Source of the DNA: Serinibacter salmoneus
Lineage (GTDB): Bacteria > Actinomycetota > Actinomycetes > Actinomycetales > Beutenbergiaceae
Assembly (NCBI RefSeq): GCF_002563925.1
Contig: NZ_PDJD01000001.1
Coordinates: forward strand, 2,424,973 to 2,488,972
Direction: 5' to 3'
Length of the DNA stretch: 64,000 nucleotides
The notes beneath the pieces are model-generated. The model was not told where the DNA came from. It was given only the letters and a program-made list of their open reading frames with translations, and searched no databases. The position numbers were made by a program, and so were the translations under genes. Below are positions 27,562 to 35,437 of the stretch, piece by piece. Within the stretch, counting starts at the first letter, position 1; each line of letters begins with the position of its first letter.

Positions 27562-29037
27562 TCACGAGACGCGGCCGTACCCGATGATGTTCGCGGAGGC
27601 GTAGATCGGCTGGTGCACCACACCCACCCCGGGCATCGAGGCGTGCACGCGCATTCCCGGCCCGGTGTACATGGCCACGTGGTAGACGCGCCCGTTGCTT
27701 GCGTAGAAGATCAGATCACCGGGCTGCAGCTGTGAGGCACTGATGCGCGTGGTGGCCAGGTACTGGGAGTGCGACACCCGCGGCAAGGACACCCCGGCCT
27801 GGGCGTAGGCCCACTGCACAAGGGAGGAGCAGTCCCAGGCGTTCGGCCCGTTGGCGCCGAGAACGTAGGAGTCCCCCACCTGGGTCATCGCGTACTGCAC
27901 GGCCTGCTGCCCCAGCGAACCGGCAGCCGGCGGCTCGGGCTCTGGTTCCGGCGTCGGGGTCGGGGTGGGCGTTGGGGTGGGAGTCGGGGTGGGCGTGGGC
28001 CGCGGCGCAGCCGTCGTCGGGGTCGGGGTCGGTTCGCGTGTCGGCGTCGGGGCCGGTGCAGCCGTCGGCGCGCTCGTCGGGGCCGGTGCAGCCGTCGGCG
28101 CGCTCGTCGGGGCCGGTGTAGCGGCCGTGGGTGCAGTGCTGGGCACCGCGCTCGCGGACGGCTCGGGCGAACCCGTCGACTGGTCCTGGTCGGCCGCACT
28201 CGGCGCTGAGGAGCCGCTGCGCGAGGCGGCCTGCTCGCGCTCTGCCTCCGCCTGCGCGGCCGCCGCCTGCTCCACGCGGCGCTGCTCGAGCAGCCCCTCC
28301 TGGTACTCCCGTTCCAGCGCCTCGCTGCGGCCGCGCAGCACGGCCAGTTCGGTCACGGCACTGGACATCGTCGCGGCGGCGGCCTCGCGCTGGGCCTGGC
28401 TCTGCGCCAGCAACTCGATGGCGACGTCGTACGCGGACTCGGCCGCGTCGGCGCGATCCTCGAAGACCCGCGCTGCCTGCTCTGCGCGATCGTTCGCGCT
28501 CTGCGCGGCGCCCGCCGCGACCTCGGCACGTTCGGTGGCGGCCCCGACGATCGATCCGGCCACGTCGTAGGCCCGTGCCCGCAGCAGCGCGGCCTCGAAT
28601 CCATCCGCCCCGAGGAAGACCTCCGCCTCGGCGGCCACGCCCATGTTCGAGCGGTAGCCGGCCAACGCGAGATCGGCCATCGCAGCGCTCGCCTCGTCGT
28701 ACTCGGCGGCGGCCGCCTCGGCGTCGGCCTGGGCCTGGGCGAGCGCGAGTTCCGCCTCGTCCGCGTCGACCTGCGCCTGGTTGTAGTCCTCGGCGGCAAT
28801 GGCCGCCACGATCTCGGCCTCCTGCGCGGCGTCGTCGGCCGCCGCGACCGCGGCCTCGAGCTCGGCGACGCGGGACTGCGCATCCACCACGTCCGCCTGG
28901 GCTGCGGCACGCTCCTGCTCCGAGGGCAGGCTCGGCTCGCTCGAGGCGGGTGCAGCGAGGAAGGACACGACCAGCACGGTGGCTCCGAGCGCCGCGGTAG
29001 CGGGGCGCGTGGTGGGAAGCCGTCGAGGCAGCGTCAT
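27562..29037 (-). CDS. NlpC/P60 peptidoglycan endopeptidase with coiled coil and Pro/Thr linker
   Basis: This 491-aa secreted protein has a signal peptide (about residues 1-35, ending PASS), a long Ala/Glu coiled coil (about 38-270), a Pro/Thr/Ala linker (about 280-370), and a C-terminal NlpC/P60 domain. The cysteine nucleophile lies in GPNAWDCSSLVQWAY, the histidine in NGRVYHVAMYTG, and a third polar residue near MRVHASMPG. The layout matches RipA-type hydrolases that cleave stem peptides during division. The coding DNA has an exact 30-bp duplication at 28051-28080 and 28081-28110 in the linker. ATG 29037 starts the signal peptide. Confidence 0.92.
   Translation of the reverse strand: MTLPRRLPTTRPATAALGATVLVVSFLAAPASSEPSLPSEQERAAAQADVVDAQSRVAELEAAVAAADDAAQEAEIVAAIAAEDYNQAQVDADEAELALAQAQADAEAAAAEYDEASAAMADLALAGYRSNMGVAAEAEVFLGADGFEAALLRARAYDVAGSIVGAATERAEVAAGAAQSANDRAEQAARVFEDRADAAESAYDVAIELLAQSQAQREAAAATMSSAVTELAVLRGRSEALEREYQEGLLEQRRVEQAAAAQAEAEREQAASRSGSSAPSAADQDQSTGSPEPSASAVPSTAPTAATPAPTSAPTAAPAPTSAPTAAPAPTPTREPTPTPTTAAPRPTPTPTPTPTPTPTPTPEPEPEPPAAGSLGQQAVQYAMTQVGDSYVLGANGPNAWDCSSLVQWAYAQAGVSLPRVSHSQYLATTRISASQLQPGDLIFYASNGRVYHVAMYTGPGMRVHASMPGVGVVHQPIYASANIIGYGRVS
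28051..28110. repeat. Exact 30-bp tandem duplication in the NlpC/P60 linker
   Basis: 28051-28080 and 28081-28110 are identical, encoding two repeats of a Pro/Thr/Ala decapeptide; a third partial copy starts at 28111. Slippage in such a repeat changes linker length in frame. Confidence 0.9.
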
Positions 29038-29201
29038 ACAATCTCCCGGTTCCTGGGCGTGTCTCCTTGACGAGACGGGGACTTTCACCCTCGACCTTAG
29101 CCTTACTGTGCCCGCGAGTCGAAACCTGCCCGAGATCGACCCGCGACACTCCGACGCGGCTCACACACTAACGCGCGGCTGTGAGGTAGGGCGTCCGCAG
29201 T

Positions 29202-29257
29202 CTGAGACGCACCGCGCGTGCCGATGCCATGCCGCGAGCAACCGCCTACCGTCTCAG
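29202..29257 (+). promoter_or_regulatory. Inverted repeat in the metY leader region
   Basis: CTGAGAC (29202-29208) pairs with GTCTCAG (29251-29257). Inside lies a smaller GCAC/GTGC hairpin and the string AGCAACCGCC. The element ends 31 bases before the metY ATG. A SAM-responsive leader would be expected for this gene, but the sequence does not match the SAM-I, SAM-II or SAM-IV cores that I can recall, so only the structure is reported. Confidence 0.3.
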
Positions 29258-29288
29258 CAGGCACACCCACCGACCCGGGAGCACGACG

Positions 29289-30641
29289 ATGAGCCAGACC
29301 TGGAAGTTCGAGACCCAGCAGATCCACGCCGGCCAGACCGCCGACCCCGCCACGGGCGCGCGGGCCCTGCCGATCTACCAGACCACCTCCTTCGTGTTCG
29401 ATTCCGCGGACCAGGCGGCAGCGCGATTCGCCCTGGCCGAGCTCGGCCCCATCTACACCCGCATCACCAATCCCACGACGGAGGCCGTGGAGAACCGGAT
29501 CGCCGCACTCGAGGGTGGCGTCGGCGCCCTCCTGGTGGCCTCGGGTCAGGCCGCGGAGACCCTGGCGATCCTGAACGTCGCGGAGGCAGGCGACCACGTC
29601 GTCGCCAGTTCATCCCTCTACGGAGGCACCTACAACCTGCTGCACCACACGCTCCCGAAGCTGGGCATCACCACCACGTTCGTCTCCGACCCGCACGATC
29701 CGGCGCAGTGGCGCGAGGCGGCCCAGGAGAACACCAAGGCGTTCTTCGCCGAGACCATCCCGAACCCCCGCAACGATGTGCTCGACATCGAGACCGTGGC
29801 CGGCATCGCCCACGAGGTCGGGGTGCCTCTCATCGTGGACAACACCGTGGCGACCCCCTACCTGACGAACCCACTCGCGTGGGGCGCGGACGTCGTGGTG
29901 CATTCCGCCACGAAGTACCTCGGTGGGCACGGCACCTCCATTGCCGGCGTGATCGTGGACGGCGGCACCTTCGACTACGGTGCCCACCCGGAGCGCTTCG
30001 GTGGGTTCAACCAGCCCGACCCGAGCTACAACGGCCTGGTCTACGCCCGTGACCTGGGCAAGGACGGGGCCTTCGGGGTCAACCTCTCCTACATCCTCAA
30101 GGCCCGCGTGCAGCTCTTGCGCGACCTCGGCGCCGCCGTGAGCCCGTTCAACGCCTTCCAGATCGCGCAAGGCATCGAGACCCTCTCCCTGCGGATGGAG
30201 CGGCACGTGGAGAACGCCGGCGCCGTGGCCACCTGGCTGGAGTCCCGCGAGGACGTGGTCCAGGTGCACTACGCCGGCCTCCCCTCCTCCCCCTGGCACG
30301 CCAATGCCCGCAAGTACTCCCCGAAGGGCGCCGGCGCGGTGCTCGCCTTCGAACTCGAGGGTGGCGCCGAGGCGGGTAAGGCGTTCGTCTCCGCGCTCCT
30401 GCTGCACTCCAACGTGGCGAACATCGGCGACGTGCGCTCCCTGGTGATCCACCCGGCGTCCACCACACACAGCCAGCTGACCCCCGCCGAGCAGCTCTCC
30501 TCGGGCGTCACACCCGGACTGGTGCGACTGTCGGTCGGTCTCGAGCACATCGACGACATCCTGGCCGACCTCGAACTCGGGTTCGCCGCCGCCGCCGTGG
30601 GGGCGGAGACCGGCGACCCCGTCGACGCAACCGCGATCTGA
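29289..30641 (+). CDS. metY: O-acetylhomoserine sulfhydrylase (MetY)
   Basis: This 450-aa PLP enzyme makes homocysteine from O-acetylhomoserine and sulfide, for methionine synthesis. ETQQIHAGQTADPATGARA and YQTTSFVFDSADQAA start the Cys/Met metabolism fold. The PLP pocket includes LLVASGQAAETLA and FAETIPNPRNDVLDIE, and the PLP-lysine is in VVHSATKYLGGHG. Length (about 430-450) fits MetY better than the shorter MetB/MetC. It pairs with metX, which makes its substrate. ATG 29289 is the family start; the ATG at 29229 adds an unrelated extension. Confidence 0.94.
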   Translation: MSQTWKFETQQIHAGQTADPATGARALPIYQTTSFVFDSADQAAARFALAELGPIYTRITNPTTEAVENRIAALEGGVGALLVASGQAAETLAILNVAEAGDHVVASSSLYGGTYNLLHHTLPKLGITTTFVSDPHDPAQWREAAQENTKAFFAETIPNPRNDVLDIETVAGIAHEVGVPLIVDNTVATPYLTNPLAWGADVVVHSATKYLGGHGTSIAGVIVDGGTFDYGAHPERFGGFNQPDPSYNGLVYARDLGKDGAFGVNLSYILKARVQLLRDLGAAVSPFNAFQIAQGIETLSLRMERHVENAGAVATWLESREDVVQVHYAGLPSSPWHANARKYSPKGAGAVLAFELEGGAEAGKAFVSALLLHSNVANIGDVRSLVIHPASTTHSQLTPAEQLSSGVTPGLVRLSVGLEHIDDILADLELGFAAAAVGAETGDPVDATAI

Positions 30642-30665
30642 GTTCCGGGCGAAGGAGGCGGAGGC

Positions 30666-31964
30666 GTGACCACGGACCGACCGGCCACGGCCACGCCCGG
30701 GTTCTCGCGTGGACCGCGCACCCCGTACGATCGCACGATGGCGACGCCTTGGCAGTCCCCCGAACGCCGTGCGCGGATCGCACCCTCGGCGTTGGGCCAG
30801 GTGCGCGCCGCTGCCGGCGAACCGCCGCCCGTCACGGGTGCGTGGCGTGAGGGCGACCCCGTGGGTCACCGTCGCTTCCACGAGGTCGGCGACCTCGAGC
30901 TCGAGGCGGGGGGCAGCCTGCCCGGTGCACGACTCGCGTACGAGACCTGGGGCACCCTCAACGCCGCCGCGGACAACGCCATCCTCCTGCTGCACGGCCT
31001 GACCGGCGACTCCCACGTGCTGGGCGCCGCTGGGGACGGCCACCTCACCCCCGGCTGGTGGGAGGCCCTGGTGGGGCCGGGCCGAGCGATCGATACCAAC
31101 CGCTACTTCGTCGTCGCCCCGAACGTGCTCGGGGGCTGCCAGGGTTCCACCGGCCCCGCCTCGATCGCGCCCGACGGCGCAGCCTGGGGTTCGCGTTTCC
31201 CCGCCCTGACCGCCCGGGACCAGGTGGCGGCGGAGGCAAGCCTGGCCACCGCACTCGGCGTCACCCGATGGGCACTGGTCATCGGGGCCTCCATGGGCGG
31301 GCACCGGGTGCTGGAGTGGGCGGCGGGTTACCCCGAGCGAGTGGGCGCGATCGTGCCGATCGCCACGGCCGCGCAGACCTCGGGGGACCAGATCGCCTGG
31401 GCCCACGCCCAGATCGGGGCGATCCGTGGCGACGTGGCGTTCCGCGGCGGTGACTACTACGAGGCCCCCGCGGGGCAGGGGCCGCACCGCGGACTCGCCC
31501 TCGCCCGGCAGATCGGGCACGCCACCTACCGAAGCGCGCGGGAGCTCGACGCCCGGTTCGGTCGGATCCCGCAGCGCGCGGAGAACCCGCTGGACGGGTC
31601 CGGGCGCTTCGCCGTGCAGTCCTACCTCGACCACCACGGCGACAAGCTCGCGCGCCGGTTCGATGCCGGTTCCTACGTGGTCCTCACCCAGGCCATGATC
31701 ACGCACGACCTCGGCCGTGACCGGGGCGGCGTGGAGGCCGCACTCGCCGGGATCTCGGCGCGCACGCTGGCCATCGGGATCGACACCGACCGACTCTTCC
31801 TCGCCGAGCAGTCCGCACGCATCGCCCGCGGCGTACCCGGCGGCGAACTGCGGGTGGTGCGCTCGGACCACGGCCACGACGGCTTCCTCATCGAGTCCGA
31901 CACGCTCGGTCCGATCATCTCGGCGTTCCTCGGCGAGGTTGCCCCGGTGGTCCGCCGCGCCTGA
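30666..31964 (+). CDS. metX: Homoserine O-acetyltransferase (MetX)
   Basis: This 432-aa alpha/beta-hydrolase-fold acyltransferase forms O-acetylhomoserine from homoserine and acetyl-CoA. The oxyanion/lid segment is AILLLHGLTGDSHVLG. VLGGCQGSTGPAS is a family hallmark, the nucleophile serine is in VIGASMGGHRVLEWA, the acid in AIGIDTDRLF and the histidine in SDHGHDGFLIES. GTG 30666, preceded by AAGGAGG, starts 24 bp after metY. ATG 30738 is an alternative start that drops a non-conserved leader. Confidence 0.93.
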   Translation: MTTDRPATATPGFSRGPRTPYDRTMATPWQSPERRARIAPSALGQVRAAAGEPPPVTGAWREGDPVGHRRFHEVGDLELEAGGSLPGARLAYETWGTLNAAADNAILLLHGLTGDSHVLGAAGDGHLTPGWWEALVGPGRAIDTNRYFVVAPNVLGGCQGSTGPASIAPDGAAWGSRFPALTARDQVAAEASLATALGVTRWALVIGASMGGHRVLEWAAGYPERVGAIVPIATAAQTSGDQIAWAHAQIGAIRGDVAFRGGDYYEAPAGQGPHRGLALARQIGHATYRSARELDARFGRIPQRAENPLDGSGRFAVQSYLDHHGDKLARRFDAGSYVVLTQAMITHDLGRDRGGVEAALAGISARTLAIGIDTDRLFLAEQSARIARGVPGGELRVVRSDHGHDGFLIESDTLGPIISAFLGEVAPVVRRA

Positions 31965-32019
31965 GGGTCGGGCCCTGCACGGCGTGACAAGGGCGCCACC
32001 CTCCCCGCAGGATGAGGTG

Positions 32020-33123
32020 ATGCGACGTCGTCCCGTGCTCCCCTCCACCCGCGTGACCGAGGTGTTCGACGGACTGCGGGCCGCCAACCAGGCATTCGCC
32101 CCCGATGAACTCCCGCCGCCGCCTCCGGTGGGTGCGTGGGCGCCGGACATTCTCGGGCGCGGTCACGAGGCCCGCACCATCCCCCTGGGCAGTGATGAGG
32201 AGGGCGAGGTCGCTGCCACCCTCGTGCACTACCGGCCCGATGCCGATCAGGACAGGACCGCCACCCCCGAGACCACCACCACCCTGCCCAGCCCCCGCTT
32301 CGTCGTCCTGTACCTGCACGGCTGGACCGACTACCTGCTCAACCACGAGATCGGCCCGTTCTGGGCCACCCAGGGCGGAGCCTTCTACGGCCTGGACCTG
32401 CGCAAGTACGGGCGCAGTCTGCGCGCGGGCCAGACCCCCGGCTACATCACCGACCTGGCCACCTACGACGAGGACATCGAGGCCGCCCTCGACCTCATTG
32501 CCGAGGACCACCCCGACCTCCCGATCGTGCTGATGGCCCACTCCACCGGAGGCCTCACCGCCACCCTGTGGTCGGCCCGCCACCCCGGACGCACCGCCGG
32601 ACTCGTCCTGGTCGCCCCCTGGCTCGAGGTCCAGGGCGCCGCGCTCGTGCGCTCGCTGTCCACTCCGATCGTGCGGGAGATAGCCAGAGCGTTCCCACGT
32701 CGCGAGTTGCCCGGGATCGACCTCGGCTACTACCACCGCACCATCTCCGCCACCCGCGACGGCGAATGGGACCTCGTCCCCGCCTGGCGCCCCGAGCACA
32801 GTTTCCCCGCCACCTACGGCTGGCTCGCCGCCGTCCTGGAGGGGCACGGCGCGATCGCCGAGGGAATCCACGTCGCCGAGCCCGTGCTGGTGCTGCGCTC
32901 GGCCCGCACGCTGATCGGCGCGTCATGGCGCGAGGAGATGGCCGCCGCCGATATCGTGATCGAGGTCAACGTGATCGCCGAGCGGGCCCTCACCCTGGCC
33001 GAGTCCGTCTCGGTGGCCACTCTCGAGGGAGCGCTGCACGACGTCCTGCTCTCCCCGCGCCCGATCCGCGAGCGGGCCTATGAGCACATCGCCCGCTGGT
33101 CCCGGGCCCACCTCCCCCTCTGA
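32020..33123 (+). CDS. Alpha/beta hydrolase, tandem copy 1
   Basis: This 367-aa cytoplasmic hydrolase is of the serine aminopeptidase S33/monoacylglycerol-lipase type. The oxyanion strand is VVLYLHGWTDYLLN, the nucleophile elbow MAHSTGGLTATLW and the probable histidine GALHDVLLSP. The expected acid after the penultimate strand is not obvious (VLRSARTLIG). Substrate unknown. It is followed 46 bp downstream by a paralogue of identical length, and the two share a 531-bp almost identical block. ATG 32020 has AGGA eight bases upstream. Confidence 0.8.
   Translation: MRRRPVLPSTRVTEVFDGLRAANQAFAPDELPPPPPVGAWAPDILGRGHEARTIPLGSDEEGEVAATLVHYRPDADQDRTATPETTTTLPSPRFVVLYLHGWTDYLLNHEIGPFWATQGGAFYGLDLRKYGRSLRAGQTPGYITDLATYDEDIEAALDLIAEDHPDLPIVLMAHSTGGLTATLWSARHPGRTAGLVLVAPWLEVQGAALVRSLSTPIVREIARAFPRRELPGIDLGYYHRTISATRDGEWDLVPAWRPEHSFPATYGWLAAVLEGHGAIAEGIHVAEPVLVLRSARTLIGASWREEMAAADIVIEVNVIAERALTLAESVSVATLEGALHDVLLSPRPIRERAYEHIARWSRAHLPL
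32112..32642. repeat. Near-identical 531-bp block, copy A
   Basis: This block matches 33262-33792 at a constant offset of 1150 bp with about 14 mismatches by eye (about 97%), half of them clustered in one short stretch at about 32271-32281. Outside the block the two genes diverge sharply at the DNA level. Confidence 0.9.
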
Positions 33124-33169
33124 CCGCCCACGAGATGACACCGGGTGAACGGGGAGCGACGATAGGGGG

Positions 33170-34273
33170 ATGCGACCCCGGATCCCCCTGCCCACCACGC
33201 ATGTGAACCAGGTGATCGACGGCTTCCTCACGGCGCAGTTGGCCCGCGAAGCCGTGGAGTACCCGCCGCCGCCTCCGGTGGGTGCGTGGGCGCCGGACAT
33301 CCTCGGGCGCGGTCACGAGGCCCGCACCATCCCCCTGGGCAGTGATGAGGAGGGCGAGGTCGCCGCCACCCTCGTGCGCTACCGGCCCGATGCCGATCAG
33401 GACAGGACCGCCACCCCCGAACCGCAGGCCACCCTGCCCACCCCCCGCTTCGTCGTCCTGTACCTGCACGGCTGGACCGACTACCTCCTCAACCACGAGA
33501 TCGGCCCGTTCTGGGCCACCCAGGGCGGGGCCTTCTACGGCCTGGACCTGCGCAAGTACGGGCGCAGTCTGCGCGCAGGCCAGACCCCCGGCTACATCAC
33601 CGACCTGGCCACCTACGACGAGGACATCGAGGCCGCCCTCGACCTCATTGCCGAGGACCACCCCGACCTCCCGATCGTGCTGATGGCCCACTCCACCGGA
33701 GGCCTCACCGCCACCCTGTGGTCGGCCCGCCACCCCGGACGCACCGCCGGACTCGTCCTGGTCGCCCCCTGGCTCGAGGTCCAGGGCGCCGCCCGGGTTC
33801 GTTCCCTCTCCGCTCCCGTGGTGCGGGAGGTGGCCCGTGCGTTCCCCACCCGACCGCTGCCGGGGATCGACCTGGGGTACTACCACCACACGATCTCCGC
33901 GAGCCGCGAGGGCGAATGGGACCTCGTCCCCGCCTGGCACCCCGAGAACGGGTTCCCTGCCACCTACGGTTGGCTCGCCGCCATCCTGCACGGACATTCC
34001 GCGATCGCCCATCGCAGGGTCCATGTCACCGAGCCCGTGCTGTTGGTGCGCTCGGCCCGCACCGTGTTCGCCCCCGCGTGGAAGGAGGAGATGGCCAGCG
34101 CCGACATCGTGGTCGATGTCGAGGTGATCGCAGAACGAGCGATCCGGATCGCGGACGAGGTGACGATCGCCACGGTCCCGGACGCGCTGCATGATGTGCT
34201 GCTCTCCCCGCGCCCGATCCGCGACCTCGCCTACCGACAGATCGCACGGTGGGCGAGCGCCTACCTCCCCTGA
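33170..34273 (+). CDS. Alpha/beta hydrolase, tandem copy 2
   Basis: This 367-aa paralogue of the preceding gene has the same landmarks: VVLYLHGWTDYLLN, MAHSTGGLTATLW and DALHDVLLSP. The N-terminal 35 residues and the C-terminal 155 differ clearly (for example RRELPGIDLGYYHR versus TRPLPGIDLGYYHH, EGHGAIAEGIHVAEP versus HGHSAIAHRRVHVTEP), while the core containing the nucleophile is nearly identical. The C-terminal parts carry the lid and substrate pocket, so the pair may keep one catalytic core with two specificities. It converges on the RAMA-like gene. Confidence 0.8.
   Translation: MRPRIPLPTTHVNQVIDGFLTAQLAREAVEYPPPPPVGAWAPDILGRGHEARTIPLGSDEEGEVAATLVRYRPDADQDRTATPEPQATLPTPRFVVLYLHGWTDYLLNHEIGPFWATQGGAFYGLDLRKYGRSLRAGQTPGYITDLATYDEDIEAALDLIAEDHPDLPIVLMAHSTGGLTATLWSARHPGRTAGLVLVAPWLEVQGAARVRSLSAPVVREVARAFPTRPLPGIDLGYYHHTISASREGEWDLVPAWHPENGFPATYGWLAAILHGHSAIAHRRVHVTEPVLLVRSARTVFAPAWKEEMASADIVVDVEVIAERAIRIADEVTIATVPDALHDVLLSPRPIRDLAYRQIARWASAYLP
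33262..33792. repeat. Near-identical 531-bp block, copy B
   Basis: Second copy of the block at 32112-32642. The sharp edges inside both coding regions are what recent gene conversion, rather than uniform divergence after duplication, would leave. Confidence 0.9.
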
Positions 34274-34302
34274 TCCCGGCCCACGTCGCAGGGCCGCCCC
34301 CC

Positions 34303-35376
34303 TCAGGGGTGGGACTCGCCCATTCCGGCACGGCGTACGGCTCGGCGACGGCGCGGCCTGGAGCCACCCCTGCTCGGACCGATGGTCGCCTCCTCCAGCG
34401 CCTCGCCGAGGCACGGCCCGTCGGCGCCGAAGCGCCACGCGCGCCACCCATCGGCGACCACCCGCCCCGAGAGTTCTCGCGCTGCTTCGGTGGGATCGGT
34501 GAAGCTCCGTCCGCCACCGGTGATGGTGCCGTGCTGGGTGAGCTGGGCGCTGTAAGTGGCGCCGGCGGCGGTGCTCGGGTCGAGTACGAGGTGGGTGGGC
34601 CCGACGAGGTCCACCACGGCCTTGAGGTCGGCGCTGTCGGTCCGCACCGAGCGACCCCGGTGCGAGCGGCGACGCGCGGGAGCGGTCGGTTCCCCTCGAT
34701 GGTTGGGTGACTCCGCGGCCTCGGTCGCAGGCTCACCGTCGAACGCGCTCGCCGGGAGCGGCTCGACACCACCGATCAATGCCACGTCGTGGGCGCCGTC
34801 GGCGGACTCCAGCAGGGCCGGGACCCGGCGAGTGCGCGCACCCCGCACGGGTTCGACCGCCACGAGCTGGTTCCCGTCGACGACCTGGGGACCCGCCTTG
34901 AGCACCGTCACCGTCGCGGGGTCGATGACCTCGACCGCATCGCGCACCTCGGGGTCGAGTTCGCCGGCAAGGATCACCAGTCCCGCGGCCGCCTCGCCGC
35001 GGGGCGGCAGGTGCTCACGGAACGCAGCCCAGTCCTCGCGCAGGGACTCGGCGCCGCCGGGGTGCCAGGAGGCGATCTCCCGCCAGGAGGCACCCCGCAC
35101 CTTCGCCGAGGATGCCAGGGCTCCCACCAGCGCACGACTGTCCAGGCGCGGCAGGACCACGACCAGAACGGCGGATCCGAGGGAATCGAGCGCGACGAGG
35201 ACTTCACCCAGGGGCTCCCCGGCGTCGTGCCAGGCGACCTCCAGGAGCGGGTCGTCGATCACGCGAAGTGCGCAGGCCTTGAGCCGACGGTCGAAATCGG
35301 CCGCCCACTCGCCGTAGGACCCGGGATCGGGCGCGACCTCGCGTACCTCGCGGCCATCGACTGAGAACAACGCCAT
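34303..35376 (-). CDS. Protein with a C-terminal RAMA-like modified-DNA reader domain
   Basis: This 357-aa protein begins MALFSVDGREVREVAPD. Residues of about 35-110 (RVIDDPLLEVAWHDA, then VALDSLGSAVLVVVLPRLDSRALVGAL) have the strand-helix order of a PD-(D/E)XK/DUF91-like nuclease but lack an E-x-K. The middle contains a basic patch (APARRRSHRGRSVR). The last 100 residues contain HGTITGGGRSFTDPTEAAREL followed by VVADGWRAWRF, which fits the RAMA pattern: glycine-rich turn, S/TDPxxAA, then GWxxW. RAMA domains are predicted to read methylated adenine in restriction systems. No methylase or nuclease gene is adjacent. Calls are by eye. Confidence 0.6.
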   Translation of the reverse strand: MALFSVDGREVREVAPDPGSYGEWAADFDRRLKACALRVIDDPLLEVAWHDAGEPLGEVLVALDSLGSAVLVVVLPRLDSRALVGALASSAKVRGASWREIASWHPGGAESLREDWAAFREHLPPRGEAAAGLVILAGELDPEVRDAVEVIDPATVTVLKAGPQVVDGNQLVAVEPVRGARTRRVPALLESADGAHDVALIGGVEPLPASAFDGEPATEAAESPNHRGEPTAPARRRSHRGRSVRTDSADLKAVVDLVGPTHLVLDPSTAAGATYSAQLTQHGTITGGGRSFTDPTEAARELSGRVVADGWRAWRFGADGPCLGEALEEATIGPSRGGSRPRRRRAVRRAGMGESHP

Positions 35377-35437
35377 AAGACCTGCTGCACCACCTAATAC
35401 GAGATGAGGTGAACCCCTCGACCACGCCCCCGGGTGC

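Noticed and set aside
29038-29288. Cyclic-di-AMP (ydaO) riboswitch before the NlpC/P60 gene
   Set aside because: Such switches often precede actinobacterial cell-wall hydrolases, but the conserved ydaO core is not visible and only a weak 5-bp hairpin is present.
29610-32150. An 846-codon minus-strand open frame opposite metY-metX
   Set aside because: It shows no domain and covers two certain genes; the length reflects third-position GC bias.
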